Positions 1 through 12,429 of a stretch of DNA of 64,000 nucleotides are shown piece after piece. Under the pieces are notes generated by a model. It made no database searches. It was not told the origin of the DNA and saw nothing but the letters and a program-made list of their open reading frames with translations. A program made the translations under genes and the position numbers. Source of the stretch: Sipunculus nudus (lineage: Eukaryota; Annelida; Sipuncula; Golfingiida; Sipunculidae); the NCBI GenBank assembly GCA_026874595.1, contig CM049315.1, forward strand, positions 71,967,416 through 72,031,415. Reading direction: 5' to 3'. Position 1 is the first letter of the stretch, and every line of letters begins with the position of its first letter.

Positions 1-31
1 GATAGACTCAGATCAGTCACATAACAAAACA

Positions 32-32
<1 letters not shown>

Positions 33-72
<40 letters not shown>
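33..72. repeat. (AT)n microsatellite
   Basis: An uninterrupted alternating AT run of about 20 units opens the window. The following 750 bases are AT-rich, and I see no gene in them. Confidence 0.95.
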
Positions 73-76
<4 letters not shown>

Positions 77-824
77 TTATATGTGTGTACGTGCGTGCCA
101 ATATTTGTTTGTGTATGTGAATCGTCTGCATTTATCTTAAGGTAAATCAAACGAAAGATTAGGGCACCTTAATATTAATAAAACATACCGCTGAAATAAT
201 GCAGGGTCCTAATTTCTACATATATTATCGTGTTTTTGTTGACATTAAGGTAAAACATAAAACAAATACACTAACCTAAAATAAAAATAAATATAATTAC
301 ACCTGGGAAAGCGTTTGTTGTATTGATGATTAGCACAGCTCTTTGGTCACAATAAAGTTACTGATCGTGATACATATGTTTCGGGATAAAACAATATTAT
401 ATTATGTAATACTGCAGAATCAAGAAATAACGGTTTACCAGCATTTGATTGGGGGATTTCGTGAGGGAGTCGGCGGTGACAATCTGCTACATAATAACAA
501 GGTTTTCTTTCATTCGGTATTCTCTGGAAACTTTCAGTGCACCCTTCGGAATACTATTGGTTATAGAATGAAAATAATCAATTTAAATCGGTATAAATAT
601 TTCACCGGTGTGCGCTCCACGGACCTTTCGTATTTGCAGTGACAGTAACGTTTCCCCTGGCGCACTAAATTAGATAATTAGTTGACCAACCATGACCTCG
701 GGGACTAGTTATTAGGCTGGTTGAAGCTACTGGTAGTGCTACTGATGAGTATGGGTTGCATGTAAACATTGTAAACATAGTTTATGGAAGAGAAACCAGA
801 TAATAACACGACACGGCGACAGCC

Positions 825-1225
825 ACATAAGCCGAAATGTCAGTTTTACAGAAGAATTCTATGGAATGCAAGCCTCCGCCATGTGGGGGGTCCCTATTGT
901 GGGGATGTTCCCAAAACTGTGTTTACATTCACTTACTTGGCCCACATTCCCAGGTTCATGCAGGCATAAGTGACTTTATATTTGTGATTATTCCTTGATG
1001 ACGCTCCTGAATCCAGACTATGAGCCAAATCCACACCAAAATCTTATTGATTCTTCACTGGCCCATTCTAGAAATGTCCGGATAATTTCTTGAGATTCCG
1101 TTCAAGATTGCGTGAGTTATGTTGTTAACAACCGCAGAAACACACACACACACACACGCACACACACATACGAACGGGAATTAGTTAATTTTCTCTTAGA
1201 GGAGGCAATAAAGAAAAGGATAGGC
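825..1225 (+). repeat. Interspersed element family A, copy 1
   Basis: This is one of eight partial or full copies in the window of a roughly 300-base element. Shared landmarks, in order: GCAAGCCTCCGCCATG, a short G run, TTGTGGGATG, CATTCACTTACTTGGCCCA, GTGCATAAGTGAC, CCTGAATCCGGATCATGTG, AATGCCCTG, TTGCGTGAGTTATG, a (CA)n tract and CGAACGGGG. The outer ends carry GCCTCCGCC and, in the best copy, its complement GGCGGAGGC, which hints at a MITE, though this end pairing is short. No coding capacity is visible. This copy contains (CA)n at about 1140-1168. Confidence 0.75.
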
Positions 1226-1322
1226 CTAAGGTATATTGGTGGCACTCTGTATTGAATGAGTGTAAGGGTAACCATACAATAAAAATGATGTTAATTTTAG
1301 CCTTCTGGGTTGCCGATTTTAT

Positions 1323-1943
1323 ATGCACGCTTTAGGAATATTCCATTTGTCAGACCCTGACGTTAAGACATTTGAGCGAATCTCTGTGATTTTATCGTTC
1401 TCACCATTGCTGCAGTTGAAGCATCGACGGGGATCGGAAAGGGAATCTTCCGGTCGGCAGACCAATGCCGTCACACTTTCATGGATGAGGGTACGGAGGG
1501 CGACGGTTGGTCTAGGATGGGGTAATCATAGACCATATGTGGGAACACGCATCATTTTCGATCGCATTTATGCTGTCAGCGAAGGTTCCCACTGTTTGAG
1601 AACGGCAAACGCGCTCTTTGTATTCCGACGGTCTCGAAGGGTGATGCACAGCTTGGTACGGTTTCACAGCGACAATGAAGTGCTACGGATTTTAACGATT
1701 GGCCAAGCACTATTGGTCGTGTCGCAATCCTCCCAAAACCGGCACGTCCGTACCCAAGCGCTGACGATCAAGCAGGGACGACCCGCCCAATACACATATT
1801 CGGAAGTAGTAGTGACATGCACGGAAAAGCACGGAGTCGTAACGGCCAATGACGGTAACATTACGTTCTGTCCTCGGGTGGCTCATTTCAAATCTTCCGT
1901 AGAGATTGTCATACGAAGGCCGGTTACCACGGATCATGATTGA
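1323..1943 (+). other. Unrecognised 206-codon open frame in a GC-rich patch
   Basis: This is the longest open frame in the first 16 kb, and its base composition is visibly richer in GC than its flanks. The deduced protein has no signal peptide, membrane segment or motif I recognise. It is rich in Arg, Val and Ser, and the opposite strand is also partly open, so it may be the remnant of a mobile element rather than a gene. Just downstream (about 1930-2055) are two pairs of inverted words, CCACGGATCA with TGATCCGTGG and AGATGTCACCA with TGGTGACATCT, which form a possible hairpin or element end. Confidence 0.15.
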
Positions 1944-3044
1944 TGACGACGGACAAAGCGGCGGACTGTCCAGATGTCACCAGGTGTTAATGACAGATCA
2001 GCAGGGGTGGTCCTTAGTGGCCAATCCTTGATGATCCGTGGTGACATCTGTGACAGTGTGACTTGAGCTTAAAGCCTAGGTTTACTTCACAGAATCATAT
2101 ATTTGTCCAAATGTCTCCTATAAGCAATTGAAGATCGGCCAATAATCAAGGGAATTCACATTCAGCTATGACATATATTGATATATTTTGTATCCTTTTA
2201 AAACACATACGGCGGCTGATACAACATACAAATAGCCATTATAATACAGTGGCTGATACAGCAAACAAATAGCCCTTATAATACAGCGACGAGGCGGAGC
2301 AAATTGATCTTTGGTATGTAAAGCACACAAAAAGCAATCAGAATGTTTTCAAAATTTGAGCTGGCGAAATTGAGACGAGGACGGGAAGGGGACATGATTA
2401 TATCCTGTCATATACATGTTTACGTAGCCCAAAACCACTTAGTTTTCCTGAGTCAGGATTCGCAGCCATACAAGGTCAATTGGTAGTCCTTATTGTGGTA
2501 AGTAAAATGCCGAATCACGGCCACCCTTGCAACAAGACCACCTCTCTATCAACGAAACTTTTAACGGTCGGGCTTCCCGTACGCTCCTCACGAAACGTGC
2601 AGTCGTCCAGGATCTCCTTCGTTTTAACCGCTGCTTTTAATGGAAAAATTTTTTGGTTCCACTGCAGGGCTGGTTTAGTGCATACAGAGCGTAATCAGAC
2701 CAGTGAAAGTATGGTATCGCAAAACGCGATAGACAATGCGATCCAACAGATGGTCATAATGTCGAAATATATTACTACAACTTTTATTTATAACGGTTTT
2801 AGCATATCTTTTTATCAGTGACATCTAGCGCTCACGTTTGAGATATTCATTGTTCTGAATATTAAACTGGAAACCGAATCACAATCCTATTCTCTGCAGT
2901 GTGAATACTGCAAAACACCTCTCATTTTACATATCTTTCACAGGATATAAGAATCATAAATTAGAATGTTCTCAGTAGATCGCATTGATTCTACCCAAAA
3001 TTCTACCTTGACAAACAAACCAGTCCTACGGGATCCACCATCAT

Positions 3045-3290
3045 GAATGCACGACTCATTTGGCATTTATATTGGACTGGTAAGCTAAACCTTAGTCGTG
3101 ATACAAGCCATACACAGGAATTCAATGAGCATCCACCCTGTTGCATTGATATCCTAGTAAACAGCCGATAATCTTAACATCAGGAGTGATGAATTAACAG
3201 AAAAGATTACATGTGAATTGACAAACCAAACTGATAATTCTTGTGTCGCCTACAAGTTGGCTCTCGTCCAGTATCTTGTGCGAGACATGC
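3045..3290 (+). repeat. Interspersed repeat, partner of 35105-35330
   Basis: It shares GCACGACTCATT, GGCATTTATATTGG, AGTCGTGATACAAGCC, CCGATAATCTTAACAT and TACAAGTTGG with the second copy at 35.1-35.3 kb, in the same order and orientation. This copy has an extra ~60 bases between TACAAGCC and GATAATCTTAAC. It is non-coding and the family is unknown. Confidence 0.7.
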
Positions 3291-4204
3291 TTAAATTCAT
3301 ACGGTCAGGAATCCAACAAACATGTGGAGTGATTTGCTAATATGCTTAGTTAAAACGGATTTTTTTTCCTCGCACATGGAAGGTGTTGTAAAAAAGTATA
3401 CCAAAAAGCTAAAGATTGTTCTGTTATATGTCAGTAGCATACATGAATATAAGGACTTTTCAAAAGTGAAGAAAATATTTGCACCTTTATGGAGCGTCCT
3501 TGAAGCAAAATGGCACTCTGACGCTGGGTACGCTGGACGTAGAATGTCTAATTTCAGAAACCCAAAATGTTGGTAATATAGAACAGCACTAAATTTTATT
3601 GGAGTCTGTCACACGCATCCTCAGCCACTCCTAGAAATGGGTTCAGCACTCGTTTTGTAATCCTGCTGTCAGTAAAACAATCGAACAGACACACGCGAAA
3701 ACATAACCTCCTTGCCAAAGGTGAACAGGGGCATCCTTCCAAGATGGAATAAATGCTATATACAGATAAACCGTTGGAATGCATAAAGTAGTAAATGTAT
3801 TTAACCGTAAATAAAGATTACTGTGTTGGAAGGATATGTACTTTGCTGTTTTATTTAGAAATGAACCAGATATAAATGCATAAATAATAGAACTCCAAAC
3901 AGTCTAATTAACAAGTCTCATAACACAAATTTAATATAGAGTTATGCCACGACCCTACAGGCTTAAACAGGCATATAAACCGCCTGCATGTGGTTGTTTT
4001 GTGGAATACAGTCAGTCTGTTTTACAATGCGGGTTATGTAAAGAGGCTGAGCAAAAGTGAATTAATATTTAAAATCAATATGGAACACGCGTCGTATAGC
4101 TCAGGCCGGAGACGGTTTAGCTAAGCACGGCCGCCCGCCCCAGTGGTGATAAAAGCATCACTGGTGCCGAACACTGCGTAGAGATACCAGTGTTTTCAAT
4201 TTCT

Positions 4205-4440
4205 GCTAATATAGCACACGCGGAGGAATATGAGAAAACAAGCTTCCACGTGCACCCGGATGCTCCAACGGATAATTTATGTGAACGCATGTGTACTTTG
4301 GATTTGTTGTTGCCTTGACAACAACAATCGCGGAGTAATATGAGGAAATAAAATCCCATGTGCAACGGGATGGTCCTATTGGTAATTACTATCAAAGGAT
4401 GTGTCTTACAGCTATTCTGTTGCCTTGCCAACAGGCTACC
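4205..4440 (+). repeat. Two-unit degenerate tandem repeat, ~111 bp
   Basis: CGCGGAGGAATATGAG followed by a CCACGTGCACCCGGATG-like stretch recurs 111 bases later as CGCGGAGTAATATGAGG and CCATGTGCAACGGGATG, and GTTGCCTTG.CAACA follows in both. The open frames that cross it on both strands look incidental. Confidence 0.6.
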
Positions 4441-5139
4441 CGACGAGAGTTTTGGGATTGTATTTGCATTTGGGAGTTCGGATTCGCCCAAGGTCACACG
4501 TGTTTGTAGTAGTAAAATTCAACTCGATGTTTTTACAGGTAGGAGATTTTTTACTAAACCTTTATCTTATGAATCACAAGGCATAACCGTTTTTATAGTT
4601 AAGTTGCCTTGTATTTCAATAATTCATGTCTTGGCATACTTATTTATGAAATATCTATTGCATGTTGAAAAGCAAATATCTCTGGTCGACACTGTTTTCG
4701 CATTTTTAAAATGTCTTCAACGTAACACAAAATAAAAACAGTCCATTATATTCTATGGTTGACCTGAAGAGATAATTTAGTGATGTTCCTCATTATTAAT
4801 TCATTCTAAAATGAAAAAAAAAATTGTTCTAGTATAAATGCTATGTGTTTTGCTCATCTGTAAATTAGCTATCATTGATTCAGGATACAGAAATGTGATA
4901 CACAAGGCCGCGCTGTACCAATTAAGGGACATTTAATGATTGCCAGACGATCATTCGTCAACAATATTGAATCCGTCAGTTTGAGGTTTTAGGGAATTCT
5001 GGCAGGATAGGACTCTTTATCTTTAGACGTATTATATTCACTTTACGGCCCGGATTTAACAATCGTGAATTGTTAGACACAAAGGTGTTGTAAATATGCA
5101 CTAATTGCCTCCCCAAAAAGGTTCCCGTCAATGTGTTAT

Positions 5140-5275
5140 GTAGGTGTATGTGTTCACATCATAACTCATATGAACACACTGAAACGTATAGGGCATTTTG
5201 GGAAGGGGCCAATGATCGATAAGATTAAGGTGTGGATCCGGCACATTATCCGGATTAAGGAACTTCCAAGGCCGG
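5140..5275 (-). repeat. Interspersed element family A, partial reverse copy
   Basis: Read on the minus strand it gives TTCCTTAATCCGGATAATG, GCCGGATCCACACC, AAAATGCCCT and GAGTTATGATGTGAACA, matching the middle and 3' half of family A. Both outer ends are missing. Confidence 0.65.
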
Positions 5276-6231
5276 TGGTTTTCTCCGAGCCCTCCGGTAT
5301 CCTCCATCCGTGAAGACTTTGATTTTAGCCATGGAGTGTACTTGCATTAGATATTATAACTATTTATACAATCCGTGTAAAATAAATAAGAAAAAAATAG
5401 TTGCAAATAGTATGCCGTACATGTACATGCAGCTAATCGTCCTCTGGTTTCTCAAATAATTTGTGTAAGACTACAGTAATTAGCACATGCCTTTTCAATT
5501 TAGATGGAACTATAAGTGATGGGATATTTGGTATAATTTTTATTCTTAATCATATTATATATATATATATAATATATATATATTTATTTGTACAACCTAT
5601 ATTAATGTCACATTGTTCATGTTGTTTTTTTCTAGTTATATTATACAAAAGGGTATAGTGTAATGACGCCAGGCTTTCCATATACATATGGAAAAGGATA
5701 CAACCATGGCAGAAAATACGCAGCAGCGGTACAGATAGGTAAATTAAACATCGGACCTTGTAAAACATCAGATAATATTTGTTATATTCAGTTGAATTAT
5801 TGATTGCCCCTTTCTACTTCGATATCATTTACCTGAACGGTTATGATACAATAGAAACATTCCATAACGGAACCTTAATATCTGTTTGTCCTAGCTTCAG
5901 TCCGTATATCCGTAACGCAGTCAGGCAGCGCATATCCTCCAACGCCTAGATTAGAAAGCCAGATTTATGGAAATTGCTAGATATAACGACGACATGACCT
6001 TATTTGTTGATGCAGACTATTCCGATTAGTGACATTCCGATTAGTGACAGAATAGTCCACTAGAGGTGCATCTTTCCAATGTTTGTTTGGGCGACATGAA
6101 ATAATTTTGTTACTTTTTTTGTCGTTTTCACGCCAAAAGCTCCACCATTCATCAACAGTTGTTAAAAATGCATCCTTCTTTATCAGATACTTTGTACACT
6201 TAAAAAAACAGAAACAGGTCAACGGATTATC

Positions 6232-6440
6232 TACAAAACCGAGAAATAGAGAGACATACATGATAATTCTCATTGCAAAAACGAGAACAACACGGACATG
6301 CATGGTAATTCTCATTACAAAACCAAGAAAACGACAGTCATAAAAAATAATTCTCATAACAAAACCAAGAACAACACGGACATGCATGGTAATTCTCATT
6401 ACAAAACCAAGAAAAGGACGGACATACATGTTGATTCTCC
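6232..6440 (+). repeat. 42-bp minisatellite, about five units
   Basis: AATTCTCAT recurs at 6265, 6307, 6349 and 6391, and GATTCTC at 6433, an exact 42-base period. The shared unit contains ACAAAACCAAGAA and GGACATGCATGGT. Because 42 is a multiple of three, a repetitive 14-residue pattern stays open on the minus strand, but this follows from the period and is not evidence of a gene. Confidence 0.85.
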
Positions 6441-9400
6441 TATGTTGCAGAACCGGACCCAATAGTCTTTCACACATGTTCACAACTAATGTATCACACA
6501 TAATTTTGTTCTTTATAATAACCCGAAATTAAAACTTTAAAGTACAATCTGAATGTTGGTAATTAATTCCAATCTCTCTTGTTCTAATTATTTACAAATT
6601 TATTGAATGTGAAATTCATGGGGACTTATTCCTTAATTCTGTTTGACAGTTATTGATAGTCTTGTGAGCATAAATTATTTTGGTCGGTTACAGTTAATCT
6701 GCATGGCAGAAGGTCATCCATGAAGCAATGTTGTTCTGCTTGAATAGAGGACAATCAGCGTGCGTTTAAGATAGATAACGAACTATTATAGTGGGACTTT
6801 ATTATTGTTGGACTTTTTTAGACACGAGAGCGGTACTTTTCAGATGAGTGCAATACATATCAACGATTTCATGAAGGGACAGGTATAAATCGAACAAACA
6901 TCTCTCATATACCATGGCGAAAAGCCGGATGCAATGGGAATTTGTGTGTATTTGGTAATTTTCATAAGGTTTCTCCCGTTTTTCACCTGGCCCGACAAGA
7001 CATTTTAATGTCTTCTGATGTATTACAAGTGGTTATTTTTAAAATTCTTATAGACGCAGGTTTAGCATTAAAACCTAATTGCTGCTAATAACTCAAAAGT
7101 TTCTCTGTTTATCTGCGAAATCGTCAAAGTGAATTCCCTGTGGTTGTTAATTAATTATGTATAACAAGATGTTTTAAACATGGTAATAATGAAACCAACA
7201 ACCAACTTCAAGAATCAGAGTCGAGGAAGAGCTTGACATAGACAAGTGACAGTTTTCTCCTTAGCATGAATCTAACAATTTTTCAAACCGTTTTATATGG
7301 TGTCCATCTATTAGTAAAATATTTAAGTTGTTAATAGTAAGGAGAAATTGTTACTGCCCATGTTCCCATAAGCCCTTACTTAGAATAGTTGATAAACTAC
7401 TGTGGCCGGTATATTTGGTGATTCTGTAGTCTGTCTCATGTTTTATGTGTATTTTATACATGCACTTAGAACCTTCCTCACGCTTTGGTGTAGAAGATGT
7501 GCCCTACGAAACTGAAGGTATGAAATCAGAGAGCACATGCCTCGGTCAACCTATTATTCCATTTTAGATCTCCAACACGCTTAAACCGATTCTCGCAAAG
7601 ATGCATTTTACTTTTGTGCCCTAGGTCTATCACTCAACGTTCCATAATTTATTTTCTGAAATTTATTTGGAAACATATATATTAAACAAATAAAAACAAA
7701 CAAAGTAAGAGAACAGATGGATTATTGATACTGGCATAACCATGTTGTAGCTGTGTGCACAAATATACCGCGTCGGATGAGCACGTGACCTCTTCCAGCT
7801 AGGCTGCGGAGGTATCTAGAGTAGTTCATATTTGCAGACTCAGCAATATGTCCCAAATAACCCTCGAAAAGCAATCTGCAGTTTCCATCAAATGGAAATG
7901 TAGCACTTTGCCACTGGGCTTTTTGAGAGCTTTACATCACATGTTCACTTTCATGCAATAAGGGGTTTATTGTTGTTCACGCAACCTCCTCATTTGTGGT
8001 ATCCCTGATATTCGGCTTTATGGCAGACGCAAATCTATTGTAATGAAAATACATTTGCAACATGTCAGCCCTGATACTCTAGCCAAATTAGGAAGTTCTT
8101 TCAAGGATACCTAAATGTTCCTGAGCGGCACACTCAACAGTTAAGTGTTATATAGTCCGTTCTATCCCCTCATATCCCCTCATATCTTGCTATGAACCTT
8201 CATTAGTTACATTTCATAAAAAAAAATATGTAGAGTAGAAGATTAAAGGGCCTAATTTTCAACAAGGTAGATGATTACAAATGTTATACCTTTTTATGAA
8301 ACAGATTTACTTAAAAAAATGAGAAATCAGTCTACATTTTTACAACATATAGGACCCACTTTTGGCAGTCACAGTGACCGGTTACACGCAAAAGCAGTCT
8401 CAATTGACCACTGCTGATTGGATGATATCATGTAAACACTCTAAAAATATATCCAGCTAAAACCAAGATGGCTTCTCATGCAGGGAGACATCTGTCAGAT
8501 CACTGTAAATAGTCCAGGAAAGACACACAAACTGGAGATTTATTGTAAAAACTCTTAATTGACATAGCACGTCACTTCCATATGCCGATTGCGAAGAAAT
8601 TATTGAAAAATATAATCTTTTTGAGAAAATTAACTCCAAAAAGCCGCCGGACACAGGTTAGTGGATTAGAGTATAGTGATTTTGTGATAGAGGCCCAACA
8701 TCCGGAAAAAAATATCCCTCACAACGCACAAAATACATCCTCAAGACTCTACAGTATACATGCATGTAAATAAATGCTATTTTCTGATCCTTTGTTCAAG
8801 TTACAATGACAGTATTGTAACCTCCCTCCTTCCTTCCTTTCTTCTGTCACTAATCAATTCACTTGTCAATCAGCTGACTGTTGGCTTGTCTTAAATTCAC
8901 TAGACAGTTAATAACTCCGCCCACTCTGAATTGCTCAGAAAAAACTGGCAACACTGACGATGTCTCTCCCTCTCTTGAACCAGCAGTTGAACAGAGTATC
9001 AGCTCCCGGTTGGAGGGATGACTATTGGCTATACCAGTTACCTCCTGTTAAACAACAGTCATTTAACCTACTTAGGTAAACTCATGATTAACGTACCCAA
9101 TATATTGCTAATTTGAGTGTTTATCTACAGTGTTTTTGTATTTTCTTTAGTATGTTCTTATGTAAGTATATACTGTGCAGTCCAAAATACCCCACCATAT
9201 TTAGAAAGCAAACAAGAGAACAGTAACAAGTGATCATCTTCAGGTGAAAACTCACCAAAAAAGAATGTTTTCTTTTCCAAGTAAATAAACAAATATGTGA
9301 ATGATCCGGTTAATTTCTTTGACTGACAGCTTATAATAAGCTTATAATAAGGAAGCCAAGGCTGAGGCTGGAACATCTCCTTTGTAACTGAACCAGTGCT

Positions 9401-9869
9401 TTTTGTTCGTGATAAACGTAGATATGTCGAAATCATTGGCAGAGATGTACTGTATAAACATGGTTCTTATACATTTACCGTATGTCAGGTGAAAAGATCT
9501 CACCATTTCTCGGTTTAGCTTGGAACTCACGGTCTCCTGGCTGGGGGTCATGTGCTCTTCGCCGGTACCACGGACGGCGGTACCTATGCATATAATTTCA
9601 TATTACCTCCGGTTGAAGTTTCTTGTTTGTCTCAGTGAAAAAGTTTGTCTCAAAAGAGCTCGCTTCTAACATCTTAGACATAACTTTTTTTCAGCTGCTG
9701 TTTTAGGGGTTAATGATATTGCAGGTCTGATTGACATCATTTTGTTGGTTTTCCCGCAGAGGAGATGTTTACTCAAAACATATACCTTTCATCAAAGCCC
9801 CGCAGACACAAACAGGTCTTTGTTGTCTTTGGAGTCTATACTTTCCAGAGCAGGTGTGGTGTAGTTCTG
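6441..9869. other. No gene recognised
   Basis: This is AT-rich sequence with short incidental open frames only. I see no repeat family shared with the rest of the window, no RNA gene and no conserved protein domain on either strand. Confidence 0.5.
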
Positions 9870-10215
9870 TTTAAAAAATATTACAGAAATCTGCATTCTA
9901 AGAAGTGCAAGCACCCGCCATGTTTGGGGTTCATATTGTGGGATGCTCAACAACCAGTGTTAGCATTCACATGTTCGGTCAATATTCTCATTTCATACAT
10001 AACTAATGTACACTTGTGAAAATTCCTTGATGACGTGCCTGAATCCGGATCATGTGCCGGATCCTTACAAAAATCTAATCGATTCTTAATTTACATATTC
10101 CCGAAATGCCCTGAAAAATTCATGGGTTTCCGTTCATGATCGCATGTTGGGAACAAACACACACACCATTACATACATTCACACGCATACCCCCCTTGCA
10201 GGAGGTGATAACTGT
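9870..10215 (+). repeat. Interspersed element family A, copy
   Basis: It begins with CAGAAATCTGCATTCTAAG and GTGCAAGCACCCGCCATG. It continues with TTGTGGGATGCTC, CCTGAATCCGGATCATGTG and GAAATGCCCTG, and ends in a CA-rich tract and TTGCAGGAGG. It is among the most complete copies. Confidence 0.75.
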
Positions 10216-10559
10216 ACCATACGTCACTGTAGCCTACAGCGTCTTGCTAACAATGTGCTTGAGTTGCTATATGTAGAAGACCAGCAATATAACGGATGTC
10301 CTATTTGATACACATATTGCGAGTGTTTAAGCGGAATAGCGTCATTTTACCAGTTCCACATAGGTATTGACCGTTTCCATACGATGATTCTAAGAAAAAT
10401 AGTGTCAAGCATTAATATTTACAATATTGTTAGAATTATTGTTATATCTGTTTAAACTGCTTGATGCAGACGGATTTGCATCAATTAAAAAAAAAATAAA
10501 AATTTGAGCTATATAAACCGATAAAAATGATAATTACATCAGAATGAAATATTCAAATA

Positions 10560-10760
10560 GACTAATCTCTGAGCATATAAGATATAAATATCTGAAGCAG
10601 TATAGACTGGTTTCCGAGCTCAAACAGATTAAAGAATAAATATTTGAAATAAGTATGTTATTTAAGAATGCAATATTGAATTTAAAATTTTAAATATATA
10701 GACTCGAATCTAGGACCATAAGCGGGGAATTGTTTATAAAGTTTAACACCCTTTAATCTA
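10560..10760 (+). repeat. Outlying copy of the 12.4-14.1 kb duplication
   Basis: The words TATAGACTGGTTTCC, ATAAGCGGGGAATTG and TTTATAAAGTTTAACACCC match 13035-13195 (TATAGACTGGTTTCCCAGC, ATAAGCGGTGAATTG, TTTATAAAGTAGAACACCC) in order. It is a separated, older copy of one part of the tandem duplication described below. It is non-coding. Confidence 0.7.
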
Positions 10761-11327
10761 ACATAATTTGGATGTACCTGTGTTGAAGTAAAATAGATAG
10801 TCGATTGTTCTTGTTTTCTCTTGTCAGCCAATACACTTATATTTTTTTCTAAGTTAAAAAAATCCCAACATAGTTAAAATGATGAATTTTCTTTTGCCAT
10901 TTTGGGAAGGCATCAATAGTTATATATACTATAAGTACATAAGCAACACTCACCCCTTGATGAACCAATGTAGACATAATATAAACGAGATAAAATGTGT
11001 GTGTCAATGTCATTAAAACCAGAATAATGCTAATCATGTGTATATCTCCGGAAAGCTAAGACTGTAGAGTATACAATATGTATCTGTAAATAATCCCCTC
11101 CACGGGCCCTATATTTTCCCTGTCCAGTTTTTGTACAACAATTAGGGCCTGACGCCGCCAGCTGCAGGAGCTCCATTCATCACAGCTGCAAAACGACCGC
11201 TATAGGTGCAGGAAGGCTGGGAGGTAAAGCGAGGGATTTTCATAGCACGCATACAAGGTTAATGAGCGTCATACATAGGCAGAATAATGTTCTAGGTAGA
11301 ATCAATACAGAACATTGGCATCGAAAT

Positions 11328-11330
<3 letters not shown>

Positions 11331-11386
<56 letters not shown>
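11331..11386. repeat. (GA)n microsatellite
   Basis: A perfect GA run of 28 units is followed by degenerate GACA motifs to about 11450. Serine/leucine or Arg/Glu repeat frames across it are artefacts. Confidence 0.95.
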
Positions 11387-11388
<2 letters not shown>

Positions 11389-11662
11389 CAGAGACAACGA
11401 GAGAGAACGAGACAGACAAACAGACAGATAAACAGAGAGAGACAGACAGAACCGTTTTTGTTATCGCTATTGGATGGATTACCATGCCGTTAAACTATAG
11501 ACAGCACTAATTATACATTCAAGATTTTTTATAGTAAAGACGGTTTTAACTGTTGTTTTCTCGCATAATACTCCCACGAACAAAGGTTCGAGCAGCTGTG
11601 CATAGACTGAAGGATTAGAATTTGCCTTGACATTTAGAGCGAGAGTATATGTACGTGTGTGT

Positions 11663-11664
<2 letters not shown>

Positions 11665-11738
<74 letters not shown>
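11665..11738. repeat. (GA)n microsatellite
   Basis: A perfect GA run of 37 units, followed by CTGACAGACAGA. It is the second long GA tract within 350 bases. Confidence 0.95.
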
Positions 11739-11741
<3 letters not shown>

Positions 11742-12429
11742 ACAGACAGATATATTGAGACAGAGAAGGATATATATAACAGCTCTTGTTATTTTATTCA
11801 TGATCACTCTTACGCGAAGGCTCCGATTTTATCCGACAGCCTTACGTCTGCCACCGTAAGATCCAACAGTAAGTCTGCAGCAGGAACAAATTAGCCAGCC
11901 AAAAGTCAGTTTCAGTCAAAGATAGTGGGCTGACCCAGAAGCTGCAGAGCTTCATGGTGATTTCGTCTCATTATAGCCCATTTCATTTCGCCCCTTATAT
12001 TGGATATATTATAATACTGTGCAAGCAAGCCTTTCATACAGGTAGGACTGCATGTGCATAATATGTGTTACATAATGTCATAGTTTTATATTAAACATAT
12101 TCTCGTAATGTTTAGGAATGTAGATTCATTACCGGCAGTCTGTTTTCACATCAGTGGGCGATAAAACACACATTCTCGGCCTTGACGAAGTCTGTTGTAC
12201 CTGGCTCCTGTTCCACGAACAACAATGATTTACTTGAGATGTAACTGCATACCCCTACTGTAAGTATACGTCAGCGCTCGTATGAACAACACCAGCGGAA
12301 CATAAACATGATGAAATACAATAATACACAGTATTATTAATATATCATATATACAATACAATATATATATATACATATAAATATATATAATATTATTTTT
12401 ATTTTTATTTATTATTATTTATATTATTA

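Noticed and set aside
1323-1943. A real 206-residue gene
   Set aside because: No domain, no splice context and no homologue that I recognise; the opposite strand is also partly open. Kept only as an unexplained GC-rich patch.
4117-4735. Two open frames of about 125 codons on opposite strands
   Set aside because: They overlap each other, cover a tandem repeat and show no conserved motif or splice pattern.
11240-11510. Open frames of alternating Ser-Leu or Arg-Glu, and Ile-Tyr frames elsewhere (for example 14448, 28455, 54879, 62593)
   Set aside because: They are microsatellite translations; no sequence outside the simple repeat supports coding.
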